This document shows positions 10,176-19,033 of a DNA stretch of 64,000 nt, piece by piece; position 1 is the first letter of the stretch; each line of letters opens with the position of its first letter. The notes under the pieces are model-generated. The model worked only from the letters and a program-made list of their open reading frames with translations, did not search any database and was not told the origin of the DNA. Source of the stretch: Bin80 sp965220365 (lineage in GTDB: Bacteria; Bacteroidota; Rhodothermia; Rhodothermales; Bin80). Location: positions 248,001 through 312,000 of the forward strand of contig OZ244823.1 in the NCBI GenBank assembly GCA_965220365.1, read 5' to 3'. Made by a program: the position numbers and the translations under genes.

Positions 10176-11046
10176 GAAGGCGCAATAAAGGTTCCCCGAC
10201 GATCCTGCCCTGCCGATCTATATGATGAATTGTGGCATACATCAATGGGTCATCTGTTTCCATACTACTTGAATAAAATGGCGAGTAGCGCACTACAAAG
10301 AGATTGTTTTCAAAAGCAATTAAATCTGTGGGAGAGCGACTGCCATCATCGTCAGTGTTACTGACAGATATTTTGTAGGTAAAATGATGCCTCTGTGGTT
10401 CAAAAACGGAAAGACTATTATCCCGGAAATCCCAGACAAAAATCGAATCGCGCGGACCTACGTGTAACCCTACGACACTACTGAATTCTCCGGGCCCCTC
10501 TCCTTCTCGACCGAACGTACGAATTAGGTCTCCTTTCTCGGAGAAGACATGGATGATTTTGGACGCATCATCCCACACAAAAAACTGGTTGATGGAGTTC
10601 AATGCAATCCCGGTGATTTCTCCGAACAATAGAGTGTCTCCGCGGACTTCATCTCCAATCCGAAAACTCTCATTTAATTCAAGACGTTCTACAGAATTCA
10701 GGATATCGTTTGAGGGAGCATTTTCACACATGGAACAGCTTGAAACAGTCAGGATGAACACTAATAAATAGAGCTTATGATGCGACATAAGAATTATCTT
10801 TTTGTGGATGAATGATCCCCGAAACCGGTACAATGTTTAGTTCTATCTCTGGACTCTGTCCTCAATGGGCTGTAGGGGATGTCAATCAATTCAGCATGGT
10901 GATTCACAAAATGTACGTTAATTTGAGTATCCGAGAGGTACTGCGTGTAATGAGTACGAGATTTTTTCAATGAGTTTTGCATGGAATCCGACTGGTAAAA
11001 CGCTTTGAATGCATATGCGTTAAACGCACCTTCTTGATGGTCCTTG

Positions 11047-11134
11047 GGAGAGGTGGCCGAGTGGCTGAAGGCGCTCCCCTGCTAAGGGAGTATGGGTTAA
11101 CAGCTCATCGTGGGTTCGAATCCCACCCTCTCCG
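11047..11134 (+). tRNA. tRNA-Ser (anticodon GCU)
   Basis: Acceptor stem GGAGAGG pairs with CCTCTCC, with discriminator G at 11134. The anticodon loop CTGCTAA reads GCU. A long class II variable arm is present and the T loop is GTTCGAATC. CCA is not encoded. A second tRNA-Ser follows 45 bases later. Confidence 0.95.
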
Positions 11135-11179
11135 CTTTTGTCGAATACGGTTTGTCGTGCAGGCGGAAAATTGAACCCC

Positions 11180-11264
11180 GGAGGGGTGGCAGAGTGGTCG
11201 AATGCACTGGTCTTGAAAACCAGCGTACCGCAAGGTACCGGGGGTTCGAATCCCTCCCCCTCCG
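11180..11264 (+). tRNA. tRNA-Ser (anticodon UGA)
   Basis: Acceptor stem GGAGGGG pairs with CCCCTCC, with discriminator G at 11264. The anticodon loop CTTGAAA reads UGA. The long variable arm forms a hairpin (GCGTACC GCAA GGTACC) and the T loop is GTTCGAATC. CCA is not encoded. Confidence 0.95.
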
Positions 11265-11457
11265 CACTGTACCGAAGTCTGAGGAATGCTCCCCGCATAT
11301 GGATCACGATGAGTGAGCCACCTCATTCAGGCACTAACTTGGCAGATTGGGCGCGCCTGTACTGTGTCCTGTTCCTAGAGGTCGGAAGCGGATTGCGTGG
11401 AAAAAGAGAGGTGTCTATTCCCTATATTGATTCTTCAGGAATTTTCGAATTTTTACC

Positions 11458-14301
11458 ATGAAATACTTGACGATCTATTCCATTGTTTCTCTGATTGTAC
11501 TGTTTGCACCCGATGCGGGCGCCCAGGTAACCGTGCGGGGAACGGTAAGCGACGAAAGGACCGGTGAACCCTTGGAGCTTGTAACGGTCGTCATTGAAGG
11601 GACCAGTATCGGAACTACCACTTCACCGGAAGGCACGTTTGAGCTTGAACTTCGCGGAGCTGATGACATCCTGGTATTCTCGTTTATCGGATATGTGACA
11701 CAGCGGATTACCCCCCCCATGGATGGCACGGAGTTGAATGTGATCCTGACTCCATCCATTGAGGACATTGACGGTCTGGTCGTTGTAGGAACGCGGCGAC
11801 TCCCCCGACTCGTGACAGATTCAGCTGTACCCATTGATGTGATCTCTCCCCGAGACCTGCAGAGCACAGCGAGTACGGACATTGACGACATCCTTCGCTC
11901 CCAAATCCCTTCGTACAATGTTCAGAGGCATGAGATAGATGGATCAACGACCTTTGTTAGACCTCCTACACTGCGAGGGCTTTCACCTGATAACACGATT
12001 TTACTCGTAAATGGGAAGCGCCGCCACCGCTCGGGCTCCTTATCCCTTTTCGGGAGCGCGCTGATTCTCGGCTCACAGGGACCCGACATGAATATGATTC
12101 CTGCTATCGTGGTGAAACAGTTCGAGGTACTACGGGACGGTGCATCCGCTCAATATGGTGCAGATGCGGTCGCGGGTGTTTTCAACCTGCAACTGCGGGA
12201 TGCTGATCACGGATTCTCCGTTCGTTCACGGGTAGGCCAATACCATCAAGGCGACGGACGCCATATCTCCATTGCTGCAAATGCAGGCTTCCCGCTGACT
12301 GAACAGGGCTTCGTGAACGTCAGTCTTGAGTACCGCGATCTGGAGCCTACGAATCGCTCTGTAAATCGGTCGGATGCGTTAACACTGATGAGTAAAGGCT
12401 TTCCCGTCGCCCAAACGGCTCAGGTTTGGGGAAATCCGGATATTGATGATGCAATCACAGGATTTTTCAATGCCGGACTGGATTTGAGTGAATCCACACA
12501 TCTGTATGCCTTCGGGGGATATGGCCGACGCTCCGGCAATGGCAGCTACTATCTCAGAGCACCATCAGGCAGCGCCGCACGGGCCAATGTCTTCAGGCTT
12601 GGATCCGGGGACAGTGCCACACGTGCGATTGCGGATCTTGATCCGAATGATGGGATTGACTGCCAAACGCTAGATGATTTGCCATCTCTGGACTCAGATT
12701 TCAGTGCAGTACAGTCCTTCGTCGCAAATTACCGGGGTACATGCTACCTGTTTAATGAGGATTATCCAGGTGGATTTACTCCACGATTTGGTGCTGATAT
12801 GTCAGACTTGAGTGCAGTCGCGGGGCTACGTGGCGACAGCCCGTCTGGATTTCAATGGGATGTTAGCGCAGGTATGGGAAGAAGTCTCATGGACTACTTC
12901 ATCCGAAATACCGTCAATGCTTCCTTAGGTCCCGAACAACCGTCTGAATTTCGCCAGCGTGATTTTCTACAAGAGGAATACAGCGTGAACCTGGATGTAT
13001 CCTATCCGGTGAGCCTTGAAAGCTTTCACTCGCCGCTCAATATCGCCGGGGGAGTACAGTGGAGAACAGAGATATTCGAAACCCGAGCGGGTGATGCTAA
13101 TTCGTATACGATCGGCCCCTTTAAAGACCAGGGCTTTTCTGTGGGTTCAAACGGAGATCAAGGAATTCCCCCAGAGTACGCTGGACGCTGGAAGCGTCCG
13201 AATTATGCCGCGTACGTTGACCTTGAAGCAGATGTCATTCGGACTTTGCAGATCGGCATTGCTGGGCGTTATGAGAACTTCTATCAGGATTTTGGAACTA
13301 CACTCACCGGAAAGGTGGCTGCCTTATGGCGTGCCACACCAATATTGAGTTTTCGTGGATCTGTGAGTACGGGATTTCGTGCACCCACACCAGGGCAAAC
13401 CAACCTTCAGAATATCCAAACGAATTTTGACTCCAAAGGAGGGCTGATTGACGCCGGACAGATCCCTTCGTATCATCCGATTGCACAGGCCTTAGGCGGA
13501 AAGCCCCTGACCGAAGAATCTGCGGTCAACTTGGCGTTGGGTACCATCCTTCGAATCTCACCAGACCTAGTCCTTACAGCGGATCTGTTCAGCATTACTC
13601 TACGTGACCGGATCGCACTTAGTGGTGGCATTCCCCTGAATGATGAACTCGCCACAGTTCTCAGCGAATCTGGACAACTCGCCGGGTTCGAAACACTACG
13701 GGAGGTAAAGTTTTTCTCAAACGACTTTGATACCCGCCAATTTGGTATAGATGTTCTACTATCCTACGACAAGGAATACAGTAATGGCCGCGCAGCCATT
13801 GCCAGCATCGCTTACAATTGGACACGTCCTGAACTATTAAGATTTTCCGATCCTACAACGATCAATACATTCTTGGGAAAGCCTCTGACTGAATCCACTC
13901 AGGTCAGTATTCTGTCTCCCAGGCGGAAGATTGAAATGGAGCATGTGAATCCTCAGCATCGCATTGTGGCGACGGGTCGCAAAATTATGGGACCCTACCA
14001 GGGGATGGTTCGTCTCCATTATTACAGCAGCTGGAAAGCATGCCTGTTCTTCAGTTTCTCATGTACCGTTGGCGGCCAGGACGCTCTGAGAACTTACGCT
14101 GGAAGCTGGATCGTTGATGCAGAAGTAGGATATCGGATCAGTGATAGCTATGCCGCCGCGTTTGGGGTCAATAATGTTTTTGCAATTGACCGTCCTGCGG
14201 ATCCGATTGAACGCAATGTACAGGGGAACTCAAATGTGCCCAGTACACCATGGGACTATAACGGAGCTGCACTGTATCTGAGACTCTCAGCAGACTTTTA
14301 G
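11458..14301 (+). CDS. TonB-dependent receptor with carboxypeptidase-like regulatory domain
   Basis: Outer-membrane active transporter (947 aa). A signal peptide (MKYLTIYSIVSLIVLFAPDAGA) precedes a carboxypeptidase D regulatory-like beta domain (about 23-105: VTVRGTVSDERTGEPLELVTVVIEGTSIGT). A plug domain follows (about 120-240, with VEVLRDGASAQYGADAVAGVFNL-type motif), then a beta-barrel ending in an aromatic residue (ALYLRLSADF). It has the general SusC-like layout, but no SusD partner lies nearby, so the substrate is unknown (siderophore, glycan or peptide are all possible). It is a single gene following two tRNAs. Confidence 0.93.
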   Translation: MKYLTIYSIVSLIVLFAPDAGAQVTVRGTVSDERTGEPLELVTVVIEGTSIGTTTSPEGTFELELRGADDILVFSFIGYVTQRITPPMDGTELNVILTPSIEDIDGLVVVGTRRLPRLVTDSAVPIDVISPRDLQSTASTDIDDILRSQIPSYNVQRHEIDGSTTFVRPPTLRGLSPDNTILLVNGKRRHRSGSLSLFGSALILGSQGPDMNMIPAIVVKQFEVLRDGASAQYGADAVAGVFNLQLRDADHGFSVRSRVGQYHQGDGRHISIAANAGFPLTEQGFVNVSLEYRDLEPTNRSVNRSDALTLMSKGFPVAQTAQVWGNPDIDDAITGFFNAGLDLSESTHLYAFGGYGRRSGNGSYYLRAPSGSAARANVFRLGSGDSATRAIADLDPNDGIDCQTLDDLPSLDSDFSAVQSFVANYRGTCYLFNEDYPGGFTPRFGADMSDLSAVAGLRGDSPSGFQWDVSAGMGRSLMDYFIRNTVNASLGPEQPSEFRQRDFLQEEYSVNLDVSYPVSLESFHSPLNIAGGVQWRTEIFETRAGDANSYTIGPFKDQGFSVGSNGDQGIPPEYAGRWKRPNYAAYVDLEADVIRTLQIGIAGRYENFYQDFGTTLTGKVAALWRATPILSFRGSVSTGFRAPTPGQTNLQNIQTNFDSKGGLIDAGQIPSYHPIAQALGGKPLTEESAVNLALGTILRISPDLVLTADLFSITLRDRIALSGGIPLNDELATVLSESGQLAGFETLREVKFFSNDFDTRQFGIDVLLSYDKEYSNGRAAIASIAYNWTRPELLRFSDPTTINTFLGKPLTESTQVSILSPRRKIEMEHVNPQHRIVATGRKIMGPYQGMVRLHYYSSWKACLFFSFSCTVGGQDALRTYAGSWIVDAEVGYRISDSYAAAFGVNNVFAIDRPADPIERNVQGNSNVPSTPWDYNGAALYLRLSADF

Positions 14302-14537
14302 CCCAACTTTTGCGATCTGGCAGAAAACCCTGCGAAAATAAGTGATCCGTTTCCCAAAGTAGCTCTCCGATAAGGCCTGCTGGATCCTGACGAGGTTTCA
14401 ACCCCCTCGATGCATGCAATGATCCGTACAAGAACAAACGCGTAAACGGGCCGAGTGGCGGTCTGTCATTCCCTCGAAAATCGCAGGGGATCTGCCAAAT
14501 CAGCCCTTGGTTCAGGGAGTAGAAAGCATGGTTGACT

Positions 14538-15347
14538 ATGGAGTATGACTCAATTAAGGATCGGATCAGCCACTGGTTTGACTCGTATCCAAAACTGCTC
14601 CCTCTACTTTTTGTCGTACTGGATCTGTTATTTCTCCGAACCTGGTACGTTCATCGGGCGATCCGGGAAATGAAGCTGGGACCAGATTCAAAGCTCCTGG
14701 ATGCGGGGACCGGCTTTGGGCAATATGCATGGCATGCGTTACGTAAATATCCCGGCGTCTTTGTTACGGCAACAGATCTCAAGGAAGATTATCTGGAGCG
14801 TGCCTCCAAATGTTTTGAAGTATTTGGGCTTTCGGGCCGGATTGAGCTACGGGTTGAAGATCTTACAGATCCAAGTGTAACCGGTCTCTTTGACTGCATT
14901 CTGGCGGTAGATGTCCTCGAGCACATTGAAGAGGATGAGGCGGCAATCCATCATTTTGCGCAGCGCCTGCAACGAGAAGGGTGCCTGATCATTAGCACCC
15001 CGAGTGATCAAGGAGGGTCCGATGTCCATGACGAGGATCAGACGAGCTTTATCAGTGAACATGTCCGCGACGGCTATAACCTCAATGAGCTCATGCAAAT
15101 GCTTACACATGCCGGACTTGAAGTCGTTGATGCGCAGTACAGCTATGGAGCCTGGGGATCCCTAGCCTGGCGCCTGCTGATCAAGTTCCCGATGCTACTT
15201 CTTGGTAGGTCATTATTTCTTGCACCACTGGTCGCACTCTATTACGTACCCGTGCTGCCATTGGGCCTACTGATGAACACCCTTGACCTGTACAATACAA
15301 ATACGCGCGGAACGGGATTGATTGTCGTTGCACGCCAAAATACCTGA
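14538..15347 (+). CDS. SAM-dependent methyltransferase with C-terminal membrane segment
   Basis: About 269 aa from the ATG at 14538 (an in-frame TTG at 14532 is also possible). The class I methyltransferase fold is clear: SAM-binding LLDAGTGFGQYAWHAL (about residues 54-69), ATDLKEDYLERA, and FDCILAVDVLEHIEEDE (motif III/post). An N-terminal hydrophobic segment (LLPLLFVVLDLLFL) and hydrophobic C-terminal segments (about 217-250) suggest membrane attachment, resembling methyltransferases acting on lipids or polysaccharides. The acceptor is not known. It stands alone between the TonB receptor and pyrG. Confidence 0.85.
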   Translation: MEYDSIKDRISHWFDSYPKLLPLLFVVLDLLFLRTWYVHRAIREMKLGPDSKLLDAGTGFGQYAWHALRKYPGVFVTATDLKEDYLERASKCFEVFGLSGRIELRVEDLTDPSVTGLFDCILAVDVLEHIEEDEAAIHHFAQRLQREGCLIISTPSDQGGSDVHDEDQTSFISEHVRDGYNLNELMQMLTHAGLEVVDAQYSYGAWGSLAWRLLIKFPMLLLGRSLFLAPLVALYYVPVLPLGLLMNTLDLYNTNTRGTGLIVVARQNT

Positions 15348-15394
15348 GTCCAACCAAATGCTTTAACTTTAGGGAATCGTTCTTCTAATTCAGA

Positions 15395-17029
15395 GTGGTT
15401 GTGAGAAGTAAATATATATTCGTGACCGGCGGCGTTTCGTCTTCGCTCGGAAAAGGCATTTTCTGTGCGTCTCTGGGCCGACTGCTTGAAGCCCATGGCC
15501 TTCGGGTCTCTATCCAAAAGCTGGATCCGTACATCAATGTGGATCCAGGCACCATGAACCCCTATGAGCATGGGGAAGTGTTTGTTACTCATGACGGAGC
15601 GGAGACGGATCTGGATCTCGGGCATTACGAACGATTTCTCGGACACGAAACCAGTCAAGCAAATAATGTTACCACCGGCCGCGTCTACAGCGAAGTGATC
15701 GGAAAAGAGCGCGCCGGCGAATATCTCGGAAAAACCGTCCAGGTTGTCCCCCACATCATTGATGAAATCAAGGCGTGGATTGTGCGCCTTGCGGAGAGCG
15801 AAGAACTGGATGTCATCATCTCAGAGATTGGCGGCACAGTTGGGGACATTGAAAGCCTTCCCTACCTCGAAGCGATTCGGCAGCTGCGCTACGAAATGGG
15901 ATCCATCAATGCGCAGGTGGCACATCTGACGCTAGTACCTTACCTCGCAGCTGCGGGCGAACTGAAAACCAAGCCCACTCAGCATTCAGTAAAAACACTG
16001 CTCTCGTACGGCCTGCAGCCCGACCTCTTGGTCTGCCGCTCGGAGCGTCCGCTGGACAAAGAGTTGCGCGAAAAAATTGCCCGCTTCTGTAACGTGGAAA
16101 CCCGTGGAGTGATTGAGGCAGCTGATGCCCGCTCCATCTACGAGGTCCCTCTCCAACTAGCTCGGCAGGGAGTTGAGAAACTGGTCCTTGAACGACTGGG
16201 ACTGACAGACCCTAGGACGAAAAAATCCATCACCAGTGAACCCGAACTGGCTGAGTGGACACGCTTTGTTCAACGGTTGCATGCCCCAGACAAAGAAGTA
16301 CGTATCGCATTGGTCGGGAAATATGTGGCCCATCAGGATGCCTACAAGTCCATCACCGAATCGTTTATCCTAGCCGGTGCAAAGCTGTCTGTTCATGTGG
16401 ATGTAAGCTTTGTCGAAAGTGAGGAGATTGATGAACACAACTGTGAAGCAATGCTCCAGGATGCAAAAGGAATCCTGGTAGCACCTGGTTTTGGTTCACG
16501 CGGGATTGAAGGAAAAATCGCAACAGCCCGTTACGCCCGGATCAAAAAAGTCCCTTTCCTCGGAATCTGCCTAGGACTTCAGTGCGCCATCATCGCATTT
16601 GCACGGGATGTCTGCGACCTGCAGGGAGCGCACTCAACCGAGTTTGACCCGAATTCGCCCTGGCCGGTCATTGATCTGATGGCAAGTCAAAAGAATGTAT
16701 CCGATAAGGGTGGAACGATGCGGCTTGGTGCATACAACTGCGAAATCACAGAGGGCTCACAGGTGCACTCCATTTATAACAAGACCCAGGTGCGTGAACG
16801 ACATCGCCACCGATACGAGGTCAATAACTCCATCAAACATCGCCTTGAAGAAAAAGGGTTGAGGTTCACCGGAATCAATCCAGAAAGTGGACTTGTTGAA
16901 ATTGCTGAACTGCCCTCCCACCCCTGGTACATCGGTGTACAGTTCCATCCCGAGTACCGTTCTACCGTGGGCAATCCCCACCCCCTGTTTCTGTCATTCG
17001 TCGCCGCTGCGCTCGAACACAAGGGGTAA
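15395..17029 (+). CDS. pyrG: CTP synthase
   Basis: 544 aa, normal length. It makes CTP from UTP, ATP and glutamine in the cytosol. The N-terminal synthetase domain starts KYIFVTGGVSSSLGKG with the P-loop, followed by DPYINVDPGTMNPYEHGEVFVT. The C-terminal class I glutamine amidotransferase domain (about 300-540) has nucleophile Cys in FLGICLGLQ and the His/Glu pair in GVQFHPEY. The start is a GTG (15395, or the GTG at 15401). It lies upstream of the dcw cluster, separated by the MraZ box region. Confidence 0.97.
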   Translation: MVVRSKYIFVTGGVSSSLGKGIFCASLGRLLEAHGLRVSIQKLDPYINVDPGTMNPYEHGEVFVTHDGAETDLDLGHYERFLGHETSQANNVTTGRVYSEVIGKERAGEYLGKTVQVVPHIIDEIKAWIVRLAESEELDVIISEIGGTVGDIESLPYLEAIRQLRYEMGSINAQVAHLTLVPYLAAAGELKTKPTQHSVKTLLSYGLQPDLLVCRSERPLDKELREKIARFCNVETRGVIEAADARSIYEVPLQLARQGVEKLVLERLGLTDPRTKKSITSEPELAEWTRFVQRLHAPDKEVRIALVGKYVAHQDAYKSITESFILAGAKLSVHVDVSFVESEEIDEHNCEAMLQDAKGILVAPGFGSRGIEGKIATARYARIKKVPFLGICLGLQCAIIAFARDVCDLQGAHSTEFDPNSPWPVIDLMASQKNVSDKGGTMRLGAYNCEITEGSQVHSIYNKTQVRERHRHRYEVNNSIKHRLEEKGLRFTGINPESGLVEIAELPSHPWYIGVQFHPEYRSTVGNPHPLFLSFVAAALEHKG

Positions 17030-17140
17030 CCCCGCCCCCTGTACTCCGCTGAGCTTTACCCTTGACTACGCGGGAAAACCGTGCAGATCAACGAAGGTGA
17101 TTGGTGCCTTTTTCACGGTAATTCCGACCAAAATTTAATT

Positions 17141-17170
17141 TTGTGGGTAATTGTGGGAAATTGTGGGAAA
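17141..17170 (+). promoter_or_regulatory. Three tandem MraZ boxes
   Basis: Three head-to-tail 10-bp units, TTGTGGGTAA, TTGTGGGAAA and TTGTGGGAAA, ending 43 bases before mraZ. TGGG repeats with 10-bp spacing are the known operator architecture of MraZ, which represses its own dcw operon. The match in position and periodicity makes autoregulation of this cluster very likely. Confidence 0.85.
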
Positions 17171-17213
17171 TTTTCCTTATCATTAACTAGGTAGGTCTAC
17201 TCAAGAGGTCCCC

Positions 17214-17657
17214 ATGCCTGGATTTAAGGGACAGGCGACGTATTCAGTTGATGGAAAAGGGCGCATCGCGATCCCCTCTAGGATGCGTGCGTGCATGAGC
17301 CCGGAGGCACATAGTACCCTGGTGATTACGCGTGGATTCGAGCGATGCATTTTTGCCTATCCGCTTGATGAGTGGCTGAAGATCGAAGACCAGATCTCGA
17401 AGCTCAACCCCTATAGCCAAAAGCACAGAGCATTCATCCGCCAATTCATGAGATGGGCGGAAGAAGTCACCATAGATGCAAAGGGGCGAATCCCTCTGCA
17501 ACGACCGCTGCTTGAGTATGCGGGAATCGAAAAAACAAGTTTGATCCTTGGGAGCCAGAAGTACCTTGAGGCCTGGGATCCCCAAAGATTTGAAGAATAC
17601 CTAGCTGCCGAAGAAGCAGACTATGAAACGCTTGCGGCGGAGGTTATGGGAAGCTGA
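17214..17657 (+). CDS. mraZ: Transcriptional regulator MraZ
   Basis: 147 aa, two SpoVT-AbrB-like DNA-binding units. The first holds YSVDGKGRIAIPSRMR (about residues 10-25) and the second VTIDAKGRIPLQRPLLEYAGI (about 85-105), with the DxKGR signature in both. MraZ heads dcw clusters and represses them. AGAGG at 17202-17206 is a fair ribosome binding site. Three MraZ boxes lie just upstream. The stop overlaps the rsmH start by one base. Confidence 0.96.
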   Translation: MPGFKGQATYSVDGKGRIAIPSRMRACMSPEAHSTLVITRGFERCIFAYPLDEWLKIEDQISKLNPYSQKHRAFIRQFMRWAEEVTIDAKGRIPLQRPLLEYAGIEKTSLILGSQKYLEAWDPQRFEEYLAAEEADYETLAAEVMGS

Positions 17658-18601
17658 TGTCTACCGTTCCTTACGCAACCGCCTATCATGCACCTGTTCT
17701 CTCACACACTGTACTGAAATACTTGGTAACGGACATCAACGGCACGTATGTTGACGCGACCGCAGGAGGCGGCGGACATGTTGCTGCTATTCTCTCCGTG
17801 TTGTCGCCCAAGGGGAGGGTCGTTGCAGTTGATCGGGATGCAGACGCCGTCCAAACCGTGAAAGCGCGACTGCCCGATGCCATCACGACGGAGCAACTGG
17901 CCGTATATAAGGGGAGATTCAGCGACTTACAGAGCCTGATCCCAAACCTTCTCCCCGTCACGGGGCTGCTGCTGGACCTTGGTGTCTCCTCTCATCAACT
18001 GGACTCTGGTCGAAGAGGATTCAGCCACCGTCAACGTGCCCACCTGGACATGCGGATGGATACTGAATTCGATATCACTGCAGCAGATATCGTGAATGGA
18101 TCTACTGAAATTGAGCTGGTAAATATCCTCCGCTCCTGGGGAGAAGAGCCCTATGCACGGCGAATTGCTCGAGCGATCGTTGCAAACCAGCCCGTTAAAA
18201 CTACCACAGACCTAGCCCACATTGTGCGCGATGCAGTCCCGACCCGATGGGAATCTCGGGCAGTTTCCCGCACATTCCAAGCCCTTCGCATTGCTGTCAA
18301 TGGAGAATTGGATGAGCTGGCCCAGATTCTTGAATCCAGCCCGGAAATTGTGGCAGAAGGGGGGCGAATGGTTGTCATCAGCTATCACTCCCTTGAGGAT
18401 CGGATGGTTAAGCGGATGCTGCGTGACGGAGTCTTGGAAGGAGAATCAAGGCGGGATTTTTACGGGAACCGGCTTGTGCCTTGGAAACCAGTCACGCGCC
18501 GACCTGTCGTCCCTGATGCTGCAGAGGTTGCGGCAAACCGCCGGTCCCGAAGTGCACGGCTGCGTGCAGGAGTTCGTTGCCCCGTACCTGTCAGTACATA
18601 A
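17657..18601 (+). CDS. rsmH: 16S rRNA m4C1402 methyltransferase RsmH (MraW)
   Basis: 314 aa. It N4-methylates C1402 of 16S rRNA using SAM. The N-terminal HAPVLSHTVLKYL and the SAM motif YVDATAGGGGHVAAIL (about residues 31-46) are typical, as are LLLDLGVSSHQLDSGRRGFSHR and VISYHSLEDRMVKRML. It is the standard second gene of the dcw cluster and overlaps mraZ by one base. Confidence 0.97.
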   Translation: MSTVPYATAYHAPVLSHTVLKYLVTDINGTYVDATAGGGGHVAAILSVLSPKGRVVAVDRDADAVQTVKARLPDAITTEQLAVYKGRFSDLQSLIPNLLPVTGLLLDLGVSSHQLDSGRRGFSHRQRAHLDMRMDTEFDITAADIVNGSTEIELVNILRSWGEEPYARRIARAIVANQPVKTTTDLAHIVRDAVPTRWESRAVSRTFQALRIAVNGELDELAQILESSPEIVAEGGRMVVISYHSLEDRMVKRMLRDGVLEGESRRDFYGNRLVPWKPVTRRPVVPDAAEVAANRRSRSARLRAGVRCPVPVST

Positions 18602-18610
18602 TATTCTCTG

Positions 18611-19033
18611 ATGTTTAAGCGCCGCAAATATGGACATCCCAATCAGGCCACACGCAGACAGCGTGCGGTAGAGCAGGCCATGACGACAGTTCGCAGTTGG
18701 CAGGAGTTAACGATCATTGATGAGTCTACACCGGAACGGAAAGTCATCGCTCGTATCTCCACCCTGCAGTTCGGCCTGATCATCTTTCTCCTTGCAGGGA
18801 TCCTAACCGGCTATATCGGTCATATTCATGCATCGCAGGATCTGTTGGCGGAAATCAATACCCAACGGCGAGAAAATATTCGCCTCCACCTGCAGCACAA
18901 CCGGCTCGTAGCAGATTACAATGCCCTTGTCGGCCCTTCCGTTATTTATGGGCGTGCCAAGGTGCTGGGACTTCAGAGAGGGCATGAATATGCAGGATTC
19001 ATCCAGAGTGGCGCTCAGCAGACCGAACAATGA
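18611..19033 (+). CDS. ftsL: FtsL-like cell division protein
   Basis: 140-aa bitopic protein. A basic cytoplasmic N-terminus is followed by one membrane helix (LQFGLIIFLLAGILTGYIGHI, about residues 55-75) and a periplasmic coiled-coil stretch (about 78-115, LLAEINTQRRENIRLHLQHNRLVADYNAL). Topology, size and position between rsmH and ftsI identify it as the FtsL slot of the divisome; sequence identity in this family is always low. The stop overlaps ftsI by four bases (ATGA). Confidence 0.8.
   Translation: MFKRRKYGHPNQATRRQRAVEQAMTTVRSWQELTIIDESTPERKVIARISTLQFGLIIFLLAGILTGYIGHIHASQDLLAEINTQRRENIRLHLQHNRLVADYNALVGPSVIYGRAKVLGLQRGHEYAGFIQSGAQQTEQ

Noticed and set aside
10794..10982. 62-codon minus-strand frame upstream of the disrupted propeller gene
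   Set aside because: No protein-like pattern and no ribosome binding site; it lies in the likely promoter region of the propeller gene.
17141..17170. Short CRISPR-like or satellite repeat
   Set aside because: Only three contiguous 10-bp units without spacers, at the exact place of MraZ operators; no CRISPR array is present anywhere in the window.
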